The position numbers were made by a program, and so were the translations under genes. Source: Schistosoma mansoni (Eukaryota > Platyhelminthes > Trematoda > Strigeidida > Schistosomatidae). From it: a DNA stretch of 64,000 nt. The stretch covers positions 868,001 through 932,000 of the forward strand of contig NW_017386033.1 of assembly GCF_000237925.1 (NCBI RefSeq), written 5' to 3'. Of the stretch, positions 20,218-31,679 are shown one piece after another. Numbering within the stretch: position 1 is the stretch's first letter; every line of letters begins with the position of its first letter. Below the pieces are notes generated by a model. The model saw only the letters and a list, made by a program, of their open reading frames with translations, had not been told where the DNA came from and ran no database searches.

Positions 20218-23200
20218 ACTTACTTACTTACTCAAGCCTGTTACTCCCAATGGAGCATAGGCCGCCGACCAGCATTCTCCAACCCACTCTGTCCTGGGCC
20301 TTCCTTTCTAGTTCTGTCCAGTTGTTGTTCATTCTTCTCATGTTTGTCTCCATTTCCCGGCGTAATGTGTTCTTTGGTCTTCCTCTTTTCCTTTGGCCTT
20401 CAGGATTCCTTGTGAGGGTTTGCCTTGTGATGCAGTTGATTGACTTCGCCAATGTGTGTCCTACCCACTTCCAGCGCTTCTTCCTGATTTCTTCCTCCTC
20501 CGGAATCCGGTTTGTTCCCTCCCACATTAGAATGTTGATGACAGTGTCTGGCCAACAGATACGAAGTATCGTGCGTAGACAACTGTTAATAAACACTTGT
20601 ATCTTCTGGATGATGGCTTTCGTAGTTCTCCAGATTTCCGCCACATACAGTAGAACTGTCTTGACATTTGTATTGAAAATCCTGATCTTGGTGTTGGTTG
20701 ACAGTTGTTTTGAGTTTCTGATGTTCTTCAGTTCTAAATATACTGCTCTTGCTTTGTCGATCCTCACCCTCACATCTGCATCAGATCCACCGTGTTCATC
20801 GATGATGCTGCCCAGGTATGTAAGGGTTTCCATATCCTCTAAAGCGTCTCCGCCAGGTTTTATTCGATTGAAACAGGCTGTATTTCATCGGAGAGTCTTG
20901 CTTTCCCTTCGTGCATATTGAGACCTACTGCTGCTGAGGCTGCTGCTACACTGGTCGCCTTCTCCTGCATTTGTTGTTGCGTGTGTGATAGAAGAGCCAG
21001 ATCATCTGCGAAGTCTAAATCATCCAGCTGCATCCTACCTGTCCACTGTATCCCGTGCTTCACTCCAGATGTTGACGTCTTCATGATCCAGTCGATCACC
21101 AGGAGAAAGAGAAAGGTTGAGAGTAAGCAACCTTGCCTAACACCGGTCTTTACCTAGAATGAGTCGGTGAGTTGTCCTCCATGGGTGATTTGGCAGTTTA
21201 TTCCATCATAGGAATTTCGTATGATATTGACTATCATCTCAGGCAACCCAGCTGTAGTGTCGAAGATGTCTTCATAGTGTTGTCTTGTACACGCTACCAA
21301 ATGCTTTCTCGTAGTCAATGAAGTTGGTGTACAGTGATGAATTCCATTCGATTTATTGTTCCACAATGATACGTAGAGTTGCGATTTGGTCTGTACACGA
21401 TCAATCCTTACGAAATCCAGTTTGTTGATCTCGAAGTTAGGCGTCTACGGAATCCTTCATCCTGCTTAACAATACTCTGTTGAAGACTTTTCCTGGTATT
21501 GAGAGAAGAGTGATGCTCCTGTAGTTATCGCACTTGCTAAGATCGCCTTTCTTCGGTATCTTGATCAGAAGTCCTTTTTTCCAGTCTATTGGTACTTGGT
21601 CTTCGTCCCAAATCTTACTGAAGAGGGTGTGGAGTATCTTTGCAGTTACTGCTACATCTGCTTTTAGTGCCTCTGCCGGGATGTTGTCTGGTCCCGCTGC
21701 TTTGCCGCTCTTGATTTGTCTGATGGCCATGCTTATCTCTTCAATTGTTGGTGGGCCAACATCGATTGGGAGGTCTGTGGGTGCTGATTCGATGTTGGGT
21801 GGGTTCAGTGGAGCTGGTCGATTCAAGAGTTCTTTGAAGTGTCCTACCCACCTGTTCGGTTGTTCTTCAGTGTTGGTGATTACCTTGTCTTCCCTGCTTT
21901 TCACTGGTCGTCCTGGTTTACAGTAATTTCTAGCAAGTTTCTTTGTTGTGTCATAGAGTGGTCTCATGTTTCCTCTCTCAGCCTTTTCCGCTGTCATTGC
22001 TAAATCTTCTACATATTAATGTCTGTCGGTTCTGATGCTCCTCTTCACTTGCTTGTTTGCCTCTTTGTATTCGGCTTGTGCCTTGGCTTTTTCTGCTCTT
22101 GTTCGGCTGATATTGATTGCTGCCTTATTGTTCCTCCTTTCTTCAATTTGATCCAGTGTATCAATAGTGATTCATTCCTTGTGGTGATGGTTTTTGTGGC
22201 CCACAACCTCCTGACATGTTGAAGTGACTACCTCTTTTATCCCTTCCCAGTTGCTCTCCATAGTAGTTCCCTCTTCATTGAGTAGATCATGAAAGGCCTG
22301 GAACCTGTTGCTGAGGGCTATGTTGAATTTGTTGAGTTCGTCATTATCTCGAGGAAAAACCGTAGTAAACTTTTGTGATGTTGTCCGCACCGTTGTCCAT
22401 TGCTTCTTAAGTTTTAATTTAATCTTGGCAATCAGCAAATGATGATCTGATGCTATATCAGCTGCTCTCCTGGTTCTCACATCCTCCGTCGTCCTCCTGA
22501 ACTTTTTGTTGATGCAGATATGATCGATTTGGTTCTGTATAGTGTGGTCCGTTGAAGTCCTTGTGGTTTTATGAATGCGTTTGTGTGCTGCCTATGACCA
22601 GTTCATTGAAGGCACATAGGTTTACAAATCTCTCACCATTTTCGTTCCTTTCTCCCACTCCGTCCATGTCGTTCCATGACGTCATCGTATCCAGTGTTGT
22701 CCATTCCAACCTTGGCATTTAAATCTTCCATCAGAATGGTCAGGTCCTTGGTTGGGCATTTCTCGACGATCGACCGCAGCCTATCGTAGAATTGGTCTTT
22801 AACGTCTTCACGCAGTCGTTGGTAGGCGCATAGCATTGGATGACACTCATTGTAATGCCCTCTCTCTTTGTTTTGGAGGAGGCTTTGATAATCCTTGGTC
22901 CATGAGATTCCCATCCAATAAGTGCATTTTGTGCTTTTCTGGACAGCATCAATGCCACTCCTTGTGTATGTGGGGCATTTTCTTCTTCATGACCGGAGTG
23001 CAACAGAAGTTCCCTTGAAGATAGTCGTTGTTGTCTAATCAGCGTCCAATGTGTTTCACTGATTTCAAGCACCTCCAGGTTGTATTTTCTCATTTCTGCA
23101 GCAACTTGGAAGACTCTTCCGGTCTCCAACATTGTCTGGACGTTCCATGCACCTATAAAAATTGTTGCTATGGTTGTTAGAAGGTGCATCGGCTTCATGA

Positions 23201-23408
23201 CTTCCGAAGGAACTCGGCTTTCATCATGAGGCGTCATAATCATTCCTTCAACTCCCAGGGCAGATTTCAAATGGTTTAAATAATTTTTCCTGGCACCGTT
23301 TTTTGGAGAACTGGTTTTCCACGGGATAGGGTCGCCAACCCGATGCACAACCCTCCTCCTTTATCCGGTCTTGGGACCGGCAGTAGCCCCCGAAGGAGCT
23401 ACAGGTGG
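20218..23408 (-). mobile_element. Complete but decayed RTE copy inside Penelope
   Basis: 3.19 kb, the same family and length as 9134-12339, in reverse orientation. Its tail is (ACTT)n at 20218 and its 5' end is GAGCTACAGGTGGA at about 23408. Coding is broken into at least six frames. Endonuclease with intact GAWNVQTM, SETHWT and motifs lies at 22633-23348. RT blocks are at 21437-21997 ([11 protein letters not shown]), 20860-21099 ([10 protein letters not shown]) and 20228-20833 (C-terminus). The 23248-23348 end preserves the N-terminal region that the 9-kb copy has lost. It is inserted in the Penelope gene between the codons for NYNSNNP and LVTIKEFTK. Confidence 0.9.
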
Positions 23409-24350
23409 ATTTAGTAACAATCAAAGAGTTCACAAAACCAACTGCGTACAAACCTTGTTCAAGAAGGCGGGGACACACTGCAACACAATACAGTACGAAA
23501 AAATGGAGAAAAATAGTTGAAGACCATCTTTAAAAGAACGGCTGCCCAATCAATTTCGTCAAAAAATACCAGTCACACCCACCAGCAGAAAAGATTTCAA
23601 GTACAGAAATCAACAAAAGGATCACCCTACCATACATGAAAAGTATATCAGAAACGACAGCGAGACTGCTGAAAGCCTTTGGAATAGGTGTCGCTCACAA
23701 ACCAACTAAATCCCTCCGTCCAATACTATACAAACCAAGGGATGAAATGACAAAAGAAGACAAACCAAATATCATCTACAAAATAAATTGTGCCAACTGC
23801 GAAAAACACTACATCGGACAAAGCGGACGTCCTCTTCATCTTCGCCTGCATGAAAATCAATTAGCAGTCAAACTCCATGACATATCTTCACTTATATCAA
23901 TGCACGTGGACAATTGCGGACACACATCCGACTGGAAAAATGTGGAGATTTTGGATAGAGGCAATTCCAAAAACACCAGAGAATTTTTAGAAGCTTAGCA
24001 CTCAGGTCAATCAGCAATAAACAAGAACATTGAAATCAATCCAAATTGACAACCAATCAGGAAAATTATGCAGAAACATGGGAACGAAAATCAAACCAAT
24101 GGGTGATACAAACAAAATAAAGAGGCAAACAATGACAGATTTAAGGTCAACAAGAACCAATCAACATTGAGTTGTACAGGACAAGCTGTGAACCACATGT
24201 GGAGAAATTCGTACACTTCACTTCTACCCGAAGTTTGTGCTGGTGATGTCGTTCAGAAGGACGATGAAAGCCTCATGACCAAACCATCGAACTCAGAGAA
24301 CAAACCTCCATCAAAAAGACACAGTATACCAATTAATACTTTACACCATA
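23409..24350 (+). mobile_element. Penelope-like element, 3' part (GIY-YIG endonuclease)
   Basis: It resumes the frame broken at 20217: VTIKEFTKPTAYKPC, then after one stop KNGCPINF, and from 23636 a continuous frame ending at 23998. This holds the GIY-YIG nuclease typical of Penelope elements: NIIYKINCANCEKHYIGQSG with the paired Cys, then HLRLHENQ. The stop at 23996-23998 (TAG) falls where family members read Trp (LEAWHS), and coding-like sequence (GQSAINKNIEINP) continues beyond it, so this is a nonsense mutation. A 3' non-coding part follows to about 24350, including the segment duplicated at 13786-13876. Confidence 0.85.
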
Positions 24351-25359
24351 ACTAGTTAACGTCTGGAAATATCTTGTGATTGTAAATCTTAAATGTGAAC
24401 TGCTGATAGCAGACACTTAGTAAACGCATTATTTACCCTGCTATTTGCATATACAATGTCTTGTATCAGAGTTTCGCTTTCGAGTTGACTTTCATCAGAA
24501 AGTCAACTTGGATAGCTAAAACGATAAGTACTCATTTTAAAATAGAGAAATTCAAATAACTGAAAATACCACTTAATAATAATTGACCTCTGGAAACGTG
24601 TAAATGCATTTTTTAAAATAAGGTATGCCTAGTGGTAAAATTGACAAAAATGAAAAAATGAAAAGAATATTAAGGCCTTCATAGTATTGGTAACATTAAA
24701 AATAATACTAAATGAGTAAACTTAGTAAGATTACCACTCTCTTCTCCGATCTCCTATTTAAAACGTCTTTCTAGGACACTGTCCTCGAGGGCACCGAGAC
24801 TATGTTCTGAAGATTCACTTGTTAGTGCATCGAGACTTATCTGAAGAACTTTAATGAACAGTGGTTATCTTGTAAAGTCTATTCACAAACACCTTATTTC
24901 AACAAATGAAATATCGCAATTACTCATTGCTTCTAAAATTTATGTATTTTTACGTCAGAAAAACAGAGTGGATCTTATCTAAAATAATGTAATAGAAGCA
25001 CATTTAAGGATATGACCGTGGACGACTTCGATTTACTCAGCAGAACTTCAGAAAGAAATATTGTGGATACGGGCAATGGCGTAGATACGGTACAAGTTTT
25101 TGGGTAGTATATGGAACGAATAACAGTGGGTTTCTGAGTTAAACAAATGCAGCAACCGTTCATTGCCTCAGTCTTATATTTGTGAAAAGAGTCTTTGGTT
25201 CATTTGATATTATCATGGTTATCTAATTTACATTTTTTAATGCTTCCCAGAACAACATTTGATTTTTTATCAATTAATCCATTCAAGTATCTGCGTTTTT
25301 GTCATAGAACCTTGTTTTCTCACTTCTCTTTGTTTGATATTCTCGTAACTTCCTTATAG
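24351..25359. other. Rest of K2P intron
   Basis: No coding exon seen. It contains the hairpin at 24485-24510. The minus-strand frame 24975-25163 is not supported. It ends with acceptor CTTCCTTATAG. Confidence 0.5.
24485..24510. repeat. Perfect 11-bp stem hairpin
   Basis: AGTTGACTTTC, a 4-base loop (ATCA), then GAAAGTCAACT. On the minus strand it reads CTGATGAAAGTCAACTCGAA with GCGAAAC downstream, which mimics hammerhead core boxes but lacks a good stem II. It lies about 140 bp past the recognisable Penelope 3' end. Confidence 0.6.
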
Positions 25360-26023
25360 TCGTTTATCGAATAGCATCGTAAAAAACAATCCTCGACCAA
25401 CAGTATGCAATATTACTGAGCCAAAAAATGTCACCGAAGGTGAAGGATTGTCAAATAAAACTGCCTCACTAACTTCCTTATCGACATCTTTATCAACAAA
25501 CAAGATCCAATCTCGAAGTTCTCTGGCAATAAAAACTGGAAATTATCCAAACGATTTTAATGGTGGTAAAAACGATCTAGACATCTCAAAACGTGAGCAG
25601 TCAAATAAACCAATATTATCTATTATGAAACATCATGAACTTCATTTAAATAATGACATATCAATGAATCCCAGTTTAGCTACGGTAAAAATTAACAGAC
25701 CTAAAACGGTACTTGATAACGCTAATTTACCAAAGAAATTAACACATAGAGTTTCTTTAAGTTTTACAGCAAATAACCATCCAGATTCAGTTGACCATAG
25801 AATAGATCAGCTGGATACAACTCAATCATCTCCTGGTCGATTCAGTGGGTGCATCGAAAAAGAAGCTTATGTAAAAAATGTCAATAAACCAGCTCGACAT
25901 TCATTGAGTGAACTATTTAGAGAAGTAACACAAAATACACGTAATCCTAATGATTGCTTTTCTACAGAAACTTCACTAGCTGATCGTGCTCATGTTTCTT
26001 GCATAGCATTTCTACATTATTTG
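25360..26023 (+). CDS. K2P potassium channel, cytoplasmic-loop exon
   Basis: A 664-nt internal exon, acceptor TTATAG|T and donor TTG|GTGAGT. The first base completes the Ser codon left open at 18286 and the exon ends on a whole codon, so phases match on both sides. It encodes about 221 residues of hydrophilic Ser/Thr/Asn/Lys-rich sequence with no transmembrane segment: the middle of the M2-M3 cytoplasmic loop. The whole loop is about 340 residues, far longer than the few tens usual in most K2P channels (vertebrate TRESK also has a long one). Ser/Thr-rich patches could be phosphorylation sites. The frame continuing past the donor to 26143 is intron read-through. Confidence 0.8.
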
Positions 26024-26410
26024 GTGAGTAGATGTTTCTATATATATCAAGATTTTGAGCTCAAAATGGCCTTTTTAATTTCCTACTCGGTTATTTCTTC
26101 CGTAAAAATTTTGTATAACATGTATAGTTTTAGAAAAGTTTAAAAAGTAAAACTTGGAATACTCGTACATCACAATGAGTAATTGGGAAAAAGCACATTA
26201 ACTGAAAGCGACAAAAGCGTCAGCAATTTCCAACTAACGGTAAACTGAAATCGTGTACAGAATACTGATACTGAAACAATCTGTATCTACCAATATACTG
26301 TCTTTCCATACTTTTCGAAAAATTGCAGGAGTATGTAATAGCTATTTTGGAATAAATGTTTGAATTACAGTAGATAAGTAAATGATGCGAAAAGTTTTTG
26401 AATTCCTTAG
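26024..26410. other. K2P intron, 5' part
   Basis: Nothing recognised before the solo LTR. Confidence 0.5.
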
Positions 26411-26414
26411 AGTC

Positions 26415-26926
26415 TGTAGTGCCGCGATTCGTTAATCGTTCGTTTCGATAATCGATATAATTCTAATCTTAACGGTGCGTAAAATCAGAAGACAAAGGAT
26501 AGCAGCAACTACAGTTTATTGTCGAATAACTCAGGTCAGAAAGTTAACAACACCTGAGCGAATAATAACGAGCGAGTGAACAGGCGAATAAGCGAAGGAA
26601 GCGAACGAGGCGGAAATGACATGCAGTGGAGATGGCTGGTAAGCCAACTCGAGAGCGAAGCGAAAGATAATGCGTATTGGAGATGGCTGGGAAGCCAACT
26701 CAATTTGAGCAAGCGTTAATCAACATTTATAGTCGGACAAAAATGAGTGACAGACATATGATGAATAAGATACGAAGTGTGCACACATATGCGCTCATAT
26801 AAAAAGTACTCAAGGTTAATAAGCAAATGATTAACAAGATCAAAAGATGACTCAATGTACAGGTGAATTGGCTTGGCCAGCAACTAGAATAAAGTATATG
26901 GGCTTAACATAAACACCGATACTACA
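26415..26926 (+). mobile_element. Solo LTR with 4-bp target duplication
   Basis: 512 bp beginning TGTAGTGCC and ending GATACTACA, with inverted ends. It is flanked on both sides by AGTC (26411-26414 and 26927-26930), an exact 4-bp target duplication typical of Ty3/gypsy LTR elements. Its 3' 237 bp matches the LTR at 18663-19118. Inside, a GGAGATGGCTGG-aAGCCAACTC segment occurs twice (about 26630 and 26680). No internal region remains, so it arose by LTR-LTR recombination. Confidence 0.8.
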
Positions 26927-26930
26927 AGTC

Positions 26931-27458
26931 CATAAATTTAAGTAGTTAAGTGGTATTGATGATATTGGAAAGACAACGTACATATTAGTTTATTCTGCTA
27001 GTTTATTATTCAAAATAAGAATGTCACATCCATGTAAAAAACGCTTCTATTCTGAATTCATCTCTCAATATTAATTTATTTCTAAACTAAATTATGTGAC
27101 AAAAGTAATATGCTATGGCTACTTGTTACCACACGCCACATAGTTTTGGTTAAACCAGTGATTACACTCTGAGAATCTTCTAGTAGTAGTATATGCAACT
27201 TTTGATACCGCAGTAAAGGATAGTATTTAATTACAGTAATCACCTTTTACTTTGTTCATAATCCGTATATCATTCAAAGAATTACCAAGTCAGAATAGTC
27301 ATACCTTATAAAGAAGAATCTTTTGTTCACTTGTAAACTATATTACACTGAGATTATTTAACTGTCAAGTCAAAATACAAAAAAAGTCAACTATTACTAT
27401 TTCCGGCATTGATCCACTTTTTCAAAGTTACTTTTTTTTGTTTTGTTTACTACCTCAG
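26931..27458. other. K2P intron, 3' part
   Basis: No feature recognised. It ends with polypyrimidine tract and acceptor CTACCTCAG at 27458. Confidence 0.5.
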
Positions 27459-27786
27459 TTATCTAGAAGTGATTTGGCTTTAACTACACAAGTTAAACTT
27501 TCACAATTTCGATATGTGAATGTACATCATGGTATATTTCGTTTACGATTATTACATTTCTTCATTGTATTTTGTGTAGTAATTACATGCTCAATACTTA
27601 TACCTGGGATTATATTTACCTATTTAGAACAGAATTGGACATATTTTGATGCAATTTATTTTTGTATCATATCACTTAGTGCAGTTGGTTTTGGTGATAT
27701 GGTGGCAAGTGAAAGTAAAGACAGCAGTGTATCATCAATAGTAACAATATTATATGTGAAAAATATTTACAGAGTAATGACTGCAA
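27459..27786 (+). CDS. K2P potassium channel, M3 and pore-2 exon
   Basis: A 328-nt exon between acceptor CCTCAG and donor GCAA|GTGAGT. It starts in phase 0, matching the previous exon, and ends one base into a codon. It encodes the end of the loop, M3 (LLHFFIVFCVVITCSILIPG), a short linker YLEQNWTYFDAIYFC and pore loop 2 with selectivity filter SLSAVGFGDMVAS. It then runs into the linker before M4 (KNIYRVMTA). GFGD in the second pore is the usual K2P variant. Confidence 0.88.
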
Positions 27787-28637
27787 GTGAGTCCTATATA
27801 TTTAATTATTATTTAAATACTTGACTGATATACTTATTGGAAACAGATCACATAATATAAAGACCGAGTGTAAAGTGTTACTCAATTTCGCCATTGACCA
27901 GAAATGCATACATTCAAGTTTCAGCAAATTCCTATTTCTAATATGGCAGCATAGAATAGCGTGCCACATTTCATAGTCTTAATAATAAAAATAATAAGTT
28001 AGTATATTGTTGATATTTTTTATTGTACTTTCCAAGAATAATTCCAAACTAGACTGCTATAGAGCTGAATTCTCAGCTAGATGTAGTATCTGTCTATTAT
28101 CTTGAGCACCATATTAATGCGTTGTACTACCATATTTATACACGGTATATGATGTTAATATGTTTTTGCAAAGGTTAATTAGGGAGTCTCCATTGAAGTG
28201 CAACTATTATTTTAAAGTTGTCTTTTGATTGCATTATATTCCTAATCTGAATACCAAACAAATCAATTGAATAGTTTTACTTCAATTAAAACGTAAGCAG
28301 GTCTTAAATCTACCCATATAACAGCTCACAGTTGCCATATAAATGACGACCTTAAAATTACTTCCAAGTCTAGAGAAACTTAAGTTTCATTTATAACCTA
28401 AAATTAAGACAGCGGAAGAAACCTACTCCATTATTACGAAAACAAAAGCTATTCAGCTAAGGAAATTTTATTCTCAACAATATCATCTATCAGAGATGCA
28501 CAGTCGTAATCATAGTTAACTTTACACACAGCTAATAGCAAAGAGATGTTGTACGATTTACCGAAGCTATTAAAAATTATCGAATGTTTTCGAATACCGA
28601 GCAAAAGTCCGCTTATAGTTTTTAAGGTGGAGAGACT
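27787..28637. other. K2P last intron, 5' part
   Basis: No feature recognised. Confidence 0.5.
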
Positions 28638-28700
28638 TACTTACTCCTGTTACCCCTTGTGGAGATATATAGGCCTCCCACCAGCATTCTTCATCGTAAC
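28638..28700 (-). mobile_element. RTE 3'-end stub
   Basis: ACTTACTTACTCCTGTTACC followed by ATAGGCCTCCCACCAGCATT is the reverse complement of the RTE 3' terminus (compare 20218-20280). Only about 60 bp is present: a severely 5'-truncated insertion. Confidence 0.75.
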
Positions 28701-30025
28701 GTAGCAAAGTAACATAAAAATAACCTACAAAGGAGGGGGAAAGATAGCTGTCAATCTTAAGAATCTAAAAAGGATGTAGAATAAAAAATCAAGGGGAAAC
28801 CACAACCTTTAAAATTAAGATTGTCAAAACAATCATAAAGTTGAAGATTGCCCATTTCTGTCTTGTCTACTAAAGCAAATTCAAATCAGTGCACAAATTT
28901 GTGATCCAAACTCCTGTTAAGCCAGTTCTTTTGATTTTGTAGACGCTCTTGTAAGACAATTCCAGTAGAGCTACGTGACGAAAGTTAACTACGAGTTCAA
29001 TAATTCAATCATGAACTGATTAGTGACCACCTCAGAAAGTACTAGGACACGCGTTCATAAACTTCACGCTTTTTGTAATCAATATTACCTACTATCCAAG
29101 AACAAATAAACTGACAAGTAAACACTAAGTTCACCCAAAGTTGCAGTTTATCCTTGATACTTCCCTTCAAGCGGATACCTATTGAAGTGACAAATTCAGA
29201 GCTCAGCTAAATAAAAAATTATTTCACTGAATTTTAATGGTCGGTTTTCAGTTTTTCTGCTGCTGTATGCTGTTCGAATTCAATATTCATGAACGAAATC
29301 TATTTTGGTATTGTAAGAGCTTTGCCAGTTTGAAGTTTTGATTTCAAATTTCGTTTGATGAATCTGTGGGGTCAACCAATATCCATAAGTATTTAGTGAA
29401 TTTAACCAATCAAATATTGATTGTTGCTTTCATTTATATTTAGAGGTTTTCTGTTAATATATTACTAGCTATAATAAATATCTACCTATTGTATATTCCT
29501 AGGTGCGAATATCCAAACCATCACAAAGTCACGAAAGATTTGCATATTAAAACTCGATTATAGATATTAATAGACAATAAGTTGAAGATTGGTTTGATTA
29601 TTGGATTGTTGAAAATTTTGTAAATTAAATTATCTTAGCTTATTAGTTGAGTAGATTGCAACCAATAGACACTGAGTCCCATTCTGTTAAAAGTGATAAA
29701 TCATTACTTTCACGTCATTCCAAAACAGAAGAAGGAGAAATTTGATGCCTCCAGATTTTTAATATCTTTCAATTGATGATAATTCCTGATAAAAGTTACT
29801 CTAGAGTAAACTATTATTTTAGAAAACTGTTTTAATATCAATCATTATTTGATAGTCGGAATAAACATCCAGTTAATCACAAACCAATGTATTATGTTTA
29901 TTTAGTATTAACAGAATATTATATAGTGCAACCACCATCCAATTCCTCTGGTAATAAATACTTCGTTCCCTGAGACATTTATCCAATTTACTTAAGTTGG
30001 GAACGTACATTACTGGATTTTAATA
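28701..30025. other. K2P last intron, middle
   Basis: No gene or named repeat recognised. Confidence 0.45.
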
Positions 30026-30126
30026 CGGTGATACAGTAGTTAAGCGATATCCGCGAGACTAGGAGGTTTTGAGTTCGGTCCCTGGTAGATCATGAGAGCG
30101 TACTCCGAAAGGACCCCACAATGAGA
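30026..30126 (+). mobile_element. tRNA-derived SINE relic
   Basis: GGTGATACAGTAGTTAAGCG (A-box region), GAGTTCGGTCCCTGG (B box), then GATCATGAGAGCGTACTCC and AAAGGACCCCACAATGAG. The second half corresponds to the hammerhead segment of the copies at 12805 and 17060 but is badly decayed. This copy joins the tRNA-like head to the hammerhead body, supporting a single SINE family. Confidence 0.6.
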
Positions 30127-30414
30127 TAAAAGATCTCTCAACTGCTACCTGTTTTAGTAGTATTCCAAATGATGTTGGTCTATGACAATTGTCATATACA
30201 AACTAGAATTTTTTTTCGAAGAACTTCATTTCTTTGGTTATGTTTGTTTCTTAAGTTGCTGTCGGTTTAAGTCAAAAAGGACCATAAAATAAATCCTGTA
30301 CTTAAATCAGCAACTGATATAAAAAAGTTCAGTCAAAAATCATAGTCTACTAAGTCAAATAATAACCTTTATTATAATTACAAATAACACTTTTACTTAC
30401 TTCTTTATTTCTAG

Positions 30415-30626
30415 TTTATTTAGTGTTGGGAACCGCATTAATCGCCGTTCTAGTGCGAAGTTTTCAAGAGATTATTGACTATGAATTTTTAAATGTAACA
30501 GGAGGATACTACGAAGAAAAATTCGATGAACATATGGCACAAAATTCATGTTCAGAATTATTTTTTGATGATACTACACCTTCACAGAATCGCAAAAGCC
30601 AATTAAAGCATAGAGATATAGGCTGA
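30415..30626 (+). CDS. K2P potassium channel, last coding exon (M4)
   Basis: It begins after acceptor TTTCTAG. The first two bases complete an Ile codon opened at 27786. It encodes M4 (IYLVLGTALIAVLVRSFQEI) and a short tail of about 45 residues, rich in acidic residues and Ser, ending with TGA at 30624-30626. The short C-terminus contrasts with the huge M2-M3 loop. An AATAAA about 630 bp downstream (31260-31265) is a possible polyadenylation signal. Confidence 0.85.
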
Positions 30627-31679
30627 GAATGTATTTCAATTACAAATAATATGCAGTTATCTAACATTTTCATGGTGTATATGACGCCATACGTCTTTCT
30701 AGGTAATTTAAACTAAACAACTGTTATTTTTTATCCACGAACTTTTTCATAATCTTCCGGCAGTATATCTATTAGATGAAATCCGATAAATTGACCAACT
30801 GATGTATATTATCACCTGTAATTTTATCATCCATATAACACTAAATATATCACATTATTGCTGCCGCCACTATTTTAACAGTTTATATTCGCTACAAAAA
30901 TAATAGATCCTGCGTTTTCTTTATAAATTCACCGTAATCACTAAATTGAAGTATTACTCTGTTGCTTGATAATGCCCTTAACCCCTAACAATTTTTTAGT
31001 CGATCATTCGTTTTGCATGTAGCTTGGTCATCTGTTATAAATGTTCACAAAATCATTGAAAGGTTATTTACCAAAGAAGCGAATTTATAATGACGAAATT
31101 TGAAAAAGAAGCTCAAATGTGAACTTGAATTACAATAATTGCTTTATTCAATATTATATGTTTAGTACAGTAAAGTATATTGAAGATAAATTACTTGAAA
31201 ATGTGAATTTTAATAGATACTGACACTGTAAAAAATATGTACATAAGCAAGTTATAAATAATAAAGTGTACAGTTGAAAATAACATGCATTTATTTCCAA
31301 CCACTAGTTTTTTTTGAGATAATTCGATCGCTACACTTTTTTCTCACAGATGGAGAGATTTTAAAAACTTTTGTGCTTTTCGCAGACATTCGATTTTATT
31401 GTATTTGTATCTTGTTCTTAAATCATTAGAAGACAAAAAGGTTGTAAGGCCAGCGTATATATTCTTTTTGATAAATGATACTTGTTTATTGTCCGAGAAG
31501 TTTCAAATTACTCTTCGTAACTATATTCATAATCATACCGACCAATGCATTATAAGTAACATTCCACCCCTTATGCATCATATAATTTGTCTGAAATGTT
31601 TAGCAAGGTCTAAAGATATGTAGAATAATGATAGATCGTAACCAACAAGTCATTTAATCGGTGCAGACACGAAACATAT
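30627..31679. other. K2P 3' UTR and intergenic DNA
   Basis: It includes the candidate AATAAA at 31260-31265. The plus frame 31399-31623 is unsupported. No repeat recognised. Confidence 0.5.

Noticed and set aside
25448-26143. Independent 231-codon gene
   Set aside because: The frame is open upstream to a splice acceptor, its phases match K2P neighbours and it has a donor at 26024.
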